A stretch of 64,000 bases of DNA from Amphibalanus amphitrite (Eukaryota > Arthropoda > Thecostraca > Balanomorpha > Balanidae): contig NW_024883395.1 in NCBI RefSeq assembly GCF_019059575.1, forward strand, positions 1 to 64,000, given 5' to 3'. The notes below the pieces were generated by a model. That model had not been told where the DNA came from. It searched no databases and saw only the letters and a list, made by a program, of their open reading frames with translations. This document shows positions 54,773 through 64,000 of the stretch, one piece after another (positions within the stretch are counted from its first letter, which is position 1; the number at the start of each line of letters is the position of its first letter). The position numbers and the translations under genes are program-made.

Positions 54773-55374
54773 GACATCAAACTTGCACTAGCGACGATGT
54801 ATAGGTAAGCATCATTTGTAACTGCCGATTACAAAAGTTAATCGCTGTCAATGCGCACCAAGTGAGGGGACACTGCGTTCTCCGGGTAGCGCCGCCGAGT
54901 TCAGGTCACTGAGCCCCAGCGGCCGTCGGGTGCCGAGCACCGGGCGTGGTTTCGTGGGTAAACATGCGCTCGGTACAATGATTGTACTGTTTCTAAGAGC
55001 TTTTGGTGGCTTTTTGGAAATACTATGGGTGGATATTGATCAGAAAAGAATACTCTTCCAATTTACGAAAATTTGATTGTTACACGTTTAGGTACATTAT
55101 CAATCGTCTCTGCCGGAACAGCTGCCCACCAGGGCAGAATACTGGACATCGCAGCTTTTATACACACGGCTACAACTCCGCATATACGAAAGGTACGGAG
55201 ACGGTCGCTCAAGTCCATTCAGCGTTGGCTCCATCTCGACAGAATTGACGCAAAACGTATAGGTATACAGAGTGTCACGAACTTGATACGCGGTTGGCGC
55301 GGTCTTGTCCCTCCATGCCCCTCCTGAGTGCTGAATGGATGTAATTTGAACGGGTCCGGCACCAGAGCATCTGG
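54773..55374. other. Unassigned spacer
   Basis: 600 bp. I see no gene or element end. It may be unique host sequence. Confidence 0.45.
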
Positions 55375-55382
55375 ACAAGGAC

Positions 55383-56659
55383 CAGCGTTACCGCTGGCGT
55401 CTCGCTGGTTTCCCCAGATTCTCACGAAAATTTCCCTATTTTAGAAATCATTTCCCTAGATGCGGTTATTTTCATGGAATTTGACGTACTTTCCTCATTT
55501 TGACCATTCGTGTTATAGTCGCTGCGTCCTAAAACAGCAATTAACTACATTCTGTAACGTTAACGTAAGAGATTCGATAGGCGTTATCACAAGTGTATCT
55601 GCGGCCATTGGGGCGACGTAAGAAAAGAGGAAAACAACTGGCCCCAAGAACTTTAAATTATCAGTTAGCATGCATCTTTTCCTTGCTATGTAGATAGTTT
55701 ACCATTAATTGTTAGAGAAAATTGCATATAAAATCTTCCATTTATGCTTTTTTCATCGTTTGCATAATATGTTCTTTTACTAAGCTAGAAACACTAATTA
55801 GAAATAGTTCCTGCATCATCGTCAAGAACAATAGGAAAGGCTTGAAGTGAATACAATAATATAAATGGTTTTGTGATCTATGTGAAGACACTTCTAAAAT
55901 TGCCTGTAGAAATATTGAAGGCAAAAGTTCAACTTTTGCACAAGACGGATGTCTATAAACATATTCAACGTGTGACAACTCAGCCGGTATTTCGTCGCCC
56001 ACAGCCAAGCTTTCCCTAGTGACCGATAGAGGCGCTGCTATCGATGTCCGCCCGTGCCGCCTAACGTCTAATGAAATTGCTGGCATATAGCAAATTACTG
56101 TATATGGTATAATATAATTGCGTGGTATATCGCAAATTGTGGTGTGTTACTTGTGGGCCGCGGGAAACTAAGTACCAACATCGTATGGGTAGCGGTATAG
56201 TGCTGGCGTAAGAGACGAGTCGATGCATTATTTTGCACCGTCAGTTTGACCGTAAGGAAGTGACATGCGCTAGAAGTAGACATTGTAAAAATTGCGCCAA
56301 AATAAAAACTTTGATGTGAAAAATTAGCCGCACCCGAAATGGAACAACGCAGAAGCAGTTTGTTTTGGAATAATAGCAAGAATTATATATACATGCATAC
56401 ATAGGTAGGTATATGTAATATTCCCTTTATATCTTTAAAACGAGGGTCCTATTAACCTAAAGTTTTGAAAAATGTTCTCATATTTATTTGGTATGACATG
56501 CGGAAGAATAATTCATGACAACAATGATTTCGATTGTTGAAAAAACAACAATTTTTCGGGTTGGTGGTATTTCCCTAGATTTTGTGTGAAATCCATATAT
56601 CCCTAGATCTTCGCTGATTTCCATAGAAAAGGGAAATTTCCCTAGCAGCGGTAACGCTG
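55383..56659. mobile_element. hAT-2, 1.28-kb non-autonomous element
   Basis: Inverted ends CAGCGTTACCGCTG and CAGCGGTAACGCTG (14 bp) with the perfect 8-bp duplication ACAAGGAC (55375-55382, 56660-56667). TTTCCCTA and its complement are repeated just inside both ends. The interior is AT-rich with no transposase motif. Confidence 0.93.
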
Positions 56660-56667
56660 ACAAGGAC

Positions 56668-56989
56668 ACTCGGCATCTAAATCGGCCATCCCCCCAGTAT
56701 CTGAAGACTTTACCCTGAAGCTGAAGCCGCTCAACCTCAGGCTGCAACCCTGACTTACCGTCATCCATAAGTGATGCAGCTGGATTTCGACAAAACCCAC
56801 CAAATCTGGACCATTCAGGACTAGAGATTCAGACTTTTCAATGATGAGGCCGTGAGGCGATATTAGCCGTTTTCACGACGGCCATCTGGTACACATTTGG
56901 TTCAATCTGGTGTAGATTAGGTGCATATTTGGTCAAATTAGGTTCAGTGTGTCTCTTAGTAGCTATCAGCTAGGGTTGTACTAATTGCT
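56668..56989. other. Spacer with a CGTTTTCACGACGG repeat
   Basis: No gene is seen. GCCGTTTTCACGACGG near 56867 recurs at 58486 on the other side of the mariner-like element, possibly an older dispersed repeat. Confidence 0.45.
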
Positions 56990-56991
56990 TA

Positions 56992-58168
56992 GGGGAGAGT
57001 GGGGTAAGATGCCCAGGGTGGGAAAGACGCCCCACCCCCTCTAGCGGCGAAACAAAGAATCGAACCTGGAAATTAATGTTCTTAGCGTAAAGCGGAAGCC
57101 TGCCTTATTAACTGCACAAAAATTTGCGAAGCTCAGTTGGGCAACGGCTGGCTGGTGATTGCATGTTTTTTATTTGCTGCTTTCAAAAAATATTAAGATG
57201 TCAAAACATTGTAAATATCAAAGAAGGTAGATAATTTTTGCGTCCCTTGCTATAGTTGTGATACATTAACATGCGTGTACTGTGTCCCAAACAGTTTGTT
57301 TCAGGGTGTAGTTTTATGGCTAACAAATTGTACTGATTTAATGTTACTTCGGTACCTTGGGGTAAGATGCCCCCTGTCCTGATGGGGAAAGACGCCCCCC
57401 TAAATCCGTAGGCTGTCCTTCAAGCAGAACGTCAAATCATTTATTACATACTTGTGATGAGAGACAAAAGCCGATCTGGGACTATTGAGAGTCCAGTACG
57501 GTCGGGTGCTCCCCATGCCGGTATCTCGGCCCACACAGCGACTTTTTGGGCGGCATCTGACTCTGAGAGCCCTCACGACGGCCTCTGTGGGCCCCATTAT
57601 TGGCTCCAGGGCCCCTCACGACATGTCTTGCGGGCTCCCACGTTGGCTCCACGGGCCGCGCTGGCATCTGAGGTCCCCATGATGGGCTCGAGGGCCCTCA
57701 AGCATCATGAAGACCTATAAGGGCCCCACAGTGGTCTCCGAACGCCACCACGGAGGCTTGTTTGGCCGTGTTGGACTATGATGGCCCTAACGATGACCTC
57801 TGAAGCCCCTTACGACTACTTTTGAGGGCCCTTACGATGACGTTTGGTGTCTACTGCAGGCTCGAAGGGACTACTGATTCGTCCAGGCGATTCATGTGCC
57901 CATTTATGTCACTTATAGTGCAGGGGGGCATCTTACCCAACGCCAGGGGGCGTCTTTCCCACCCTGTGGGGTAAGATGCCCCCTTTCACTTCTTCGGGAA
58001 AATGCTGAATAGCAAAAAAAGTTATCATATTTCAGGCACGAAAGTGTGATATTTTTGGAGAAAAATGATCTCGGCTTCCGTTGAAACTCCAAGTTTTTGC
58101 TTTCCGATCGTCATTTTCGAATAATATATGACATAGCAAAACCCTTGGCATCTTTCCCCGCTCTCCCC
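56992..58168. mobile_element. Mariner-like non-autonomous element
   Basis: Inverted ends GGGGAGAGTGGGGTAAGATG and, mirrored, CATCTTTCCCCGCTCTCCCC lie between TA dinucleotides (56990-56991, 58169-58170), as for Tc1/mariner. GGGGTAAGATGCCCCC and GGGAAAGACGCCCC recur inside at about 57357, 57388 and 57905-57985, like copies of the end. The middle is a GGGCCC-type minisatellite. No DDE/D transposase frame is seen. Confidence 0.75.
57540..57870. repeat. GGGCCC-type minisatellite in the mariner-like element
   Basis: About 10-12 degenerate units of 25-35 bp such as CACGACGGCCTCTGTGGGCC and TGGCATCTGAGGTCCCCATG. The motif is shared with 39330-39850 in hAT-1. Confidence 0.75.
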
Positions 58169-58170
58169 TA

Positions 58171-58622
58171 TATACTTCCTTTGTCATATTATCAGAGAGC
58201 ATCATCATAGACATAGACATAGACATAGACATGTATTTGCGACCCTTCCACATCCATGGTGGCTATTCCGAGACGCGCGTCAATAAGATAGAAACTTGAT
58301 ATACATAAAACACACCTGAGGTAAAATGAACACATTTACAATGCAGCAGGGTACTCACGAAAGGCGATTGTACCACACACACAAACTGTTCAACACCCGC
58401 TCTGACATTCGCCGGCAGCACCTAACCAGTGTCACGCTGTTTCGTTTCACTGTGTTTCGGTTAAAACACTGAAATAAATTCATAACGGCCGTTTTCACGA
58501 CGGAATAGCAGGCATCTATTTGATACCTATTTGATCCTTTGGTTCCTCAGGAATTTTAGTAGTTCTTTTTAGTAGGTTCCCCAGCTTTCGAATGAATGGT
58601 GCGTTAGTTTGCTATTTTTCTA
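58171..58622. other. Spacer with (AGACAT)n
   Basis: A short AGACAT hexamer repeat lies at about 58206-58233. Nothing else is recognised. Confidence 0.5.
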
Positions 58623-59498
58623 TTAACCCTATTAGTGGCAGGCTCCTGGCTACCCCTATTAGTTGCAGGGGGGGGGGGGGGCTGTTTACGACCCTCCCTT
58701 GATATCTCGAGATCTAACGGGCCGATTTTCAAAATTCAAACGGCATTCGATTTCGCTCAACGTGATCTACATTTCTAAAAAAAATGTCAATAGGGGGGTA
58801 GAGGGGGGTAAAAACGGACAAATTGCAGATACATTTTAGACTGTTCATCACGGCCAGGTTTCTGAACCAATCTTAACGCAACTTTTGCCGATCGATAGAG
58901 AATGAACCAGGAATTCACATGGATCCTAAAAATATGCATTTTCAAAAATCATAGGCGGATACAGATCATTGAGATTGGGGGTACACAAAAAGTATAGTAA
59001 ATAAGGTTTTTGTTGGTACTGTTTCTAAAAAGGGTGGTAATGGTCTTGTTATGTTACAATTTTCTTATGAGAGAACGACTACAATTGTATTGGTCATGCA
59101 TAGGCGGTGTCAGGGCACCTATGTTGGGAGGTAAAACATTACCCCCCTTTTTGGACGCCTGGATCCGCCTATTATAGCAAAAACGTGTCAAAAGAGGATG
59201 CACAATAACTGTATATGCTATCACATGATACCTTTCATTCACTGTTCGTAAAACTGGTGCAGCATCGTGATCCTCGCCCAAATGACTCGCTTCACGAATA
59301 GGACCCCCCAATTCCCAGTGCTCTGGAGCCGCTCCTGGTAAAGTTATGAACTTGAAATTTTCAGGGAATGTGCCCAATTTAGTTTTAGGAAAAGTCAGAA
59401 AATTTCAGCATCGTAGCTTCAGCGGTTTCGGAGATATTCCCGAAAAACCTGAGGGGTGGATAAAAACAACAAATATTCCCTGCCACTAATAGGGTTAA
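58623..59498. mobile_element. TTAA-type transposon I2
   Basis: 876 bp, TTAA 58623-58626 and 59495-59498. The left end is long (CCCTATTAGTGGCAGGC, TATTAGT repeated 27 bp inward). The right end is short (CTGCCACTAATAGGG). Reverse orientation of I1 and nearly identical to it, including the AATCATAGGCGGATACAG and GGAGCCGCTCCTGG patches. Its right hairpin is eroded (AACAACAAATATTCC), unlike I1. Confidence 0.9.
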
Positions 59499-60089
59499 AT
59501 ATCACATCGATTTACTTTATCTAAGGATTTATCACTAATATCAACATAAAGCGTAAGCACAATTATAAAATAATGAAATTATTAAATACTAGTACAATAG
59601 TTAAAAAAGATACTGAGCTGCCAGGCTACAAAGAATATATTCATTTATGGCGCACGACAGACATTTAGAAAGCAGCGCCCTGTTTTATTGCACGCTGCTA
59701 GCCGCTTCCATTGGGTTTTGCAGGCCGACGTCATTGGTCGTTACACGTATGATGTCACGCGATTTGTGGCCTATCACGGCTCTTTAATGATCTCCACTAA
59801 ATGAATGCAACAATGGCGTTTTAAGTTGATCTCTGTGGCCATCTGTCTATGGAGCGACCAATATGAAAGTTGGGTGAATTTACCGGGGTTACATGACTAT
59901 GAGCAAGCAAATGTGTATCAGGAATGGATTTAGGTGGAGAATTGCGCTGGACCATGAGGGAGCCGAGACAGACGATGCGGGTCAAGGTCACCGCTGGGGT
60001 AACGGTGGATTGGCTGCGCCCGAGCACCCGTAACGCGGCACAATTCTCCATCTATTGTTGGCGCGCTTTTTTCTAACCGCAGGCGCGCC
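59499..60089. other. Unassigned spacer
   Basis: 590 bp in which I recognise no gene or repeat end. Confidence 0.45.
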
Positions 60090-60091
60090 TG

Positions 60092-62931
60092 CACTGTAAA
60101 AAATATTGACTAGCCCCTCGTCAAATGATTCTCAACGCTAAATGTCGGGGGTACAGACTAGTTTTGCATCCTACTTTTGACACACGCTGCGAGCCCCTGG
60201 CTTGTTTTGTGTTCGTCAGATGACAGTTACCAGGTGTCGGTTAGTTTTTACCACGTCCCAAAAATAGCTGGAGCGTTTCTGCCTTGTTTTGGAAGCAGGT
60301 CCTCGTTAATGCTGTGTATGATAACAAAGTACCTAGTAACAATAATAACGAAAAACAATGTCAAAACGAGGGCGGCTTGTTTAGTGACGATGCTCAAAAG
60401 AAGCATCGTCTTGTTCCTACTTAACGAATGAAGCTCAAACTAGGTCAAAACTAACGTATTGCTCAGCCCATAGTCAGATGACCAGCAGATCCTACGCCGC
60501 CCAATCCAGTCATCGAATTTGCCAGCGAATTCGTTTGAAGACCATCATATTATTAAATATCGGTGGTCTTCAAACGAAATCCCTTACCAGTTTGATGACG
60601 AATTCATCCGGCCCATTCCAAAAACGCTCAAGATAAAATGAAAGTGTATTTCTGAAATAATGTGCTTTCTTGCAATGCACCTTTCGTATATCAAGCGAAT
60701 CTTTCACTTCCAGCGCCCGTTTACAGTTAACAATCGAATCAGAAGCATGCACATACCTATCGATAGATCTGAACCTAAGAACACAGAAGACATTTTGTAG
60801 AGTACCTGTCTGAGCCTATGCAGTGGAGCCCGTGAGCCGCCCAACCGCAGCTGCCTCATGAACTTGATGATAGGTCTGAACCTCAGATTGGCCAGAGCTT
60901 AGCCGTCAATAACCAGCTTATTTATATCCACAGTTGTAGTGACTTAGGGTTTGGAATTTGCCAAACCTAAGTTTTGATTACCAAGAGAAGTTTTGTACTT
61001 CTTGCACTTGCCAGTGTTGCCAGGTCGAGTGATACCAATACCTCCAGAAAATGTTGTAAAAACCTCTAGAAACCTCTGTTCCATTGCCGCCGATTATGAA
61101 GGATATACCTCCATACCTACCTCCGTACCACAAACGTGGCGCTGTTTCAAAGCACGCTGCCATCCGTTGCCAGCGCGTGATGACATCATCAAGCCCATTG
61201 CTCCAACACTACCAAAGGGTCTGTTCCAGTCGCACTTCCTAACACCTCTAAACTCCTCCAAGATTGCTTCCCTGTTCCAGTGTCAGCTCTAGCCCCTACA
61301 CATCAAAGGAGGGCCCTGCTCTAACCTCTATCTTGCTCTTGGAGGAGTTTAGAGGTGTTAGGAAGTGCGACTGGAACAGACCCAACCCAAAGTGTGACGT
61401 CAGCGCGCTGGCAGCAGCTGGCAGCGGGCTTTGAAACACCCGGTTGTATCCCCAATCAAGATAATTCACTCATCCTTCGCATGCCTTCGCATTTGTCCAC
61501 ATAACTTGGTGGACTTGGTGCCCACCGTGGGCACCAGGTTTACATAGCCTTGGTGCCCACGGTATATCGAGATCTTTTAGCTGCAGCCGGCGGCCAGAGC
61601 CTCAATAGTGAACAAGCCAAAAGTAGGCTTTTCGTTTCCATCAATCTGTAAAAAAGTGTGTTTAAGCATGCAATACTTAAAAATAATAACATGAAATTAA
61701 GTACCTAAATAGTTCTCAAGAGACCTTGATGCTAATTGTCTTTTCTCGAATTTTAAGATTACCTCTAGAAAACCCTCTAGAATACGGCATTTTTCAAAAA
61801 CCTCCAGGAGCCCCGAAACGCTCCCCTAAAACCTCTAGATCTGGAGGTTTACCTCTAGACCTGGCAACACTGGCACTTGCCCTTTCTTCATAACTTTGGC
61901 GGAAATCGTCGTAGTGAAACTTCAGTGTTCCGTTAGCTGTCGGTTCTTGAGAGAGTTGGCCAGGCCGGACATCGGGGGCGGCTCCACAACTTTCGAAAAA
62001 TTAAACCTAAGTCCTATTGCACTGCATGGAGAGCAATTCATTTAAAATCGCTCTTGTCCCCCCCCCCCCTCGACAACTTTGCAAACGTCTCTGCGCGATT
62101 TGGTTGAGAATAATGGCTTATGGCAAGTTATTGAATCAGAACGTCGATCACTGCAGGTCATATATCGGCAAGCAATTCTTCATAACTAGACACTGCACAA
62201 ATGGAAACGATACAGGTTTGCCCAGTGATAAACACTCGCACTGCACAGACTCGCGCACCCCCGACCGAACGCGGCACGGCACAGCGCAACAGCTGGCGCC
62301 GGGAAGCCGGGAACGCATTAAGTGAAGGATTCACAGGTGCGCAACTTTATTGCGAACAATAAAAACCTACCGCAAACGATTAAAAAAAAGTTTTAGGGCA
62401 ATCGGAAATACAAATGTATTGACTTATAGAAATAAAATTGTCATTCACCTTCCAAATAACCCAACAATTTATTTGCCGTAAAAAGTGTCTGGAAATGGAA
62501 AGTTGCTAACATGATTCAGCAAGTAGGGAAACGCAGCCGCTACCTGGCGAATAATCTCAGGCTGGTTTAGTGACGAGTGCATTGCTACGGCTTGTTCCTC
62601 ACCCTTCACAGATTACTATGACAAAACTACCCCTAGTATTTTGATCATCCTGAGGCTGGCTTTCACCTAATAATTTGATGAGGGTCTTCCTCGTTTCGGA
62701 TTGAGGCGAAAACAAACGTCAAACAACCTTGATAGTTAATTCAGCACTTCAAAACAAAGGTACACCTAGGGTATCATTACAATACCGGATCATAACGATC
62801 TGGATAGTTCTCAGCCTGTAAGCTAACTAAGCGGTAACTAGTCAAGTGGTAGGTACCGGAAGCATTGACAACCTGGTGACTGTTTCGAGACCCTTGTTTT
62901 GACACATAGCTCGTCAATATTTTTTACAGTG
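60092..62931. mobile_element. CACTG-ended DNA transposon, non-autonomous, host of hAT-3
   Basis: Inverted ends CACTGTAAAAAATATTGAC (left) and its mirror (right, 62913-62931), with TG on both sides as a possible 2-bp duplication. CACTG ends suggest the CACTA/Chapaev group, but the short duplication does not settle it. Without hAT-3 it is about 1.97 kb. 60528-60585 contains a hairpin, TTCGTTTGAAGACCA mirrored by TGGTCTTCAAACGAA. No transposase frame is seen. Confidence 0.65.
61012..61872. mobile_element. hAT-3, 861-bp foldback-type element
   Basis: Inverted ends CAGTGTTGCCAGGTC and GACCTGGCAACACTG with perfect 8-bp duplication GCACTTGC (61004-61011, 61873-61880). Inside, an inverted repeat of about 46 bp (TCTGTTCCAGTCGCACTTCC... 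around 61218-61263 and its mirror around 61336-61382). CCTCTAGA is repeated near both ends. Non-autonomous. Confidence 0.93.
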
Positions 62932-62933
62932 TG

Positions 62934-63044
62934 GGCACATCTTCGCGGGTAATTCCAGTTCTGTTTTGGCCATAATAATTTGTGAAGCCCTCTATTTTGC
63001 CACTGAATTTGATCATTCTAATTTCTATTTCTAAGAAAACAAGG
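62934..63044 (+). other. Leader of the LINE at the right edge
   Basis: Sequence between the CACTG element and the LINE ORF1 start. It has stops in the ORF1 frame (TAA at 62973), so ORF1 does not extend through it. The exact 5' end of the LINE is unclear. Confidence 0.4.
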
Positions 63045-64000
63045 ATGGCACCCACGCTGTCTCGCCCCCGCCCACCTCTTGTCCTCCCTCTCATGGGCCC
63101 TTTTCCATCTGAGCCTACCCCCGAACCCTTCCCTGACCCGATGATGGACCAAGTTCCAGAGGGCCAGTCCTTCATCCATTTGACTCCGGATGGCTCGTTC
63201 CGCCGCCTCTCCCCATTTAAATTGCAGAGGGAGATGGACCTACTAATCGGCCCGTGCGTAAACGCAAAAGTGATCCGGTCAGGCAACATATTGATCAGGG
63301 TTTTTAACAAGGACCAGGCTCGGCTCGCCCTGAGCATCACCACCTTCTGTGGCACGGCCGTTACGGCCGCCCCGGCTACCCGCCTAAACACTGTGGCGGG
63401 CACTTGCTACTCCCCAGCACTCCAGTACATCGAGGAGGCCGAGATTCAGGCGGAGCTCCGCTCACAAGGAGTAGTAGAGGTGACGCGCCTCCGATCTAAG
63501 GGGCCTAACCCAAACCCGCTGCTTAAGCTGAGGTTCCTTGGCCTCGAGTGTCCCCCTGCCGTGTACGCCGGCTACGAGGTCCTGACTGTGAGCCCGTGGG
63601 AGGTGAACCCGCGACTCTGCCGGCGCTGCGGACGTTACGGGCACCTCCAATCGACCTGCCGTTCCAAAAAGGCAAACTGTCTCCGCTGTGCCACACTGGG
63701 ACACAGTTCGGATGAGTGCCAGAGTGAGGAGGTCCAGTGCGCCCACTGTGGCGGCCCTCATCCCGCCTGGGATAAGAAGTGCCCGGCGTGGCACTTCCAC
63801 AAGGAGAAACTGAACCGGAAGTCGCCCTCCGCCCCTCCACCCCGCCCGGCCGGGCACTCTATCCCGAGCGAGCGTCGATACGCCGACGCCGTCCGGGGGA
63901 CTAACCCCCGCTGCTCGGGACCTCAGGCTGGACCAGGGCAGCGCTCCGACCCGAATCTGACCCCGCCGCTCAGTACGGCAGTGGAGCTCCCTCGTCCGTC
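63045..64000 (+). CDS. LINE ORF1 (Gag-like, three zinc knuckles), runs off the window
   Basis: Open from ATG 63045 to the window end (318 residues, no stop). An N-terminal proline-rich tail is followed by FRRLSPFKLQREMDLLIG and a compact domain (IRVFNKDQARLAL, YIEEAEIQAELRSQGVVEV, LKLRFLGLECP), the order seen in Gag-like ORF1 proteins of Jockey/I-type LINEs. Three cysteine knuckles follow: CRRCGRYGHLQSTC (192-205), CLRCATLGHSSDEC (212-225) and CAHCGGPHPAWDKKC (232-246). The last has the shortened C-x2-C-x3-H-x6-C form typical of this group. Then comes a Pro/Ser-rich tail with RRYADAVRG. It binds the element RNA. ORF2 would lie beyond position 64000. High GC codon use, as in Ty3-1. Confidence 0.93.
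   Translation, partial: MAPTLSRPRPPLVLPLMGPFPSEPTPEPFPDPMMDQVPEGQSFIHLTPDGSFRRLSPFKLQREMDLLIGPCVNAKVIRSGNILIRVFNKDQARLALSITTFCGTAVTAAPATRLNTVAGTCYSPALQYIEEAEIQAELRSQGVVEVTRLRSKGPNPNPLLKLRFLGLECPPAVYAGYEVLTVSPWEVNPRLCRRCGRYGHLQSTCRSKKANCLRCATLGHSSDECQSEEVQCAHCGGPHPAWDKKCPAWHFHKEKLNRKSPSAPPPRPAGHSIPSERRYADAVRGTNPRCSGPQAGPGQRSDPNLTPPLSTAVELPRP

Noticed and set aside
55003..55425. Short ORFs on both strands left of hAT-2
   Set aside because: Overlapping small frames on both strands with no motif. I could not choose one over the others.

Overview
The window is animal nuclear DNA that is dominated by transposable elements. I recognise one host gene: the first large coding exon of a peptide GPCR of the pyrokinin/CAPA/neuromedin-U receptor type (22322-23219, minus strand), which ends at a clear splice donor. 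This receptor, the Ty3, CR1/Jockey, Penelope, hAT, PIF and mariner element mix, and the absence of operons point to a protostome invertebrate. An arthropod, perhaps a crustacean, is my best guess, but the species cannot be fixed from sequence alone. I see no rRNA, tRNA or CRISPR.

The main content is at least eleven families of 0.6-1.2 kb non-autonomous DNA transposons (named A, C, D, E, F, G, H, I, K, L, M here). They end in CCC next to a TTAA target duplication, as piggyBac elements do. Although their tips differ, the families share one layout. Both ends carry a family-specific tip box and then a long G-run/C-run hairpin. Most families then have a conserved GTTTTTCGC block, a GGCGGCGCG/CGCGCCGCC palindrome, dense AGGTCA half-sites and a central inverted pair of GTCGAATGATAT. 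One end of each element is 'long': the tip box is repeated, and the repeat lies 27 bp inward in every family I measured (28 bp in F). The other end is 'short', with one box. I think this is the best candidate here for an undescribed system.

Layout. 0-8.9 kb: F1, C1 with A1 nested inside, D1, E1 and a PIF-like element built of AGGTCA repeats. 8.9-15.1 kb: E2 split by a very young, intact Ty3 element (9625-14813, identical 305-bp LTRs, single 1497-aa Gag-Pol). 15.1-21.7 kb: a 28-bp minisatellite with A2 (split by a CR1/Jockey-like LINE) and A3 in inverted orientation. 21.7-24.4 kb: the GPCR exon and flanks. 24.4-28.9 kb: MITE relics and G1/H. 28.9-34.9 kb: a second Ty3 element with 633/634-bp LTRs and a broken pol. 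34.9-38.4 kb: an SGNH-hydrolase-like fragment, a foldback MITE, D3 and K. 38.6-44.6 kb: G2, a four-deep nest holding hAT-1, F2 and D2 (with I1 inside). 45.4-48.4 kb: A4 and A5 in mirror orientation sharing one TTAA. 48.8-54.8 kb: (TA)n arrays, arrays of TTTGCAAA-cored palindromes, and an inverted pair of Penelope-like fragments whose one arm took up L and M while the other arm keeps both empty sites. 55.4-63 kb: hAT-2, a mariner-like element, I2 and a CACTG element with hAT-3 inside. 63.0-64.0 kb: the start of a LINE ORF1 that runs off the end.

The coding potential is therefore almost all retroelement. No piggyBac-type transposase is present, so the TTAA families must have been moved in trans. 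Nesting gives a relative order: C, E, G, D and the Penelope copies are older hosts; A, F, I, L and M came later; Ty3-1 (identical LTRs) and Ty3-2 (one LTR difference) are the youngest events that can be dated.
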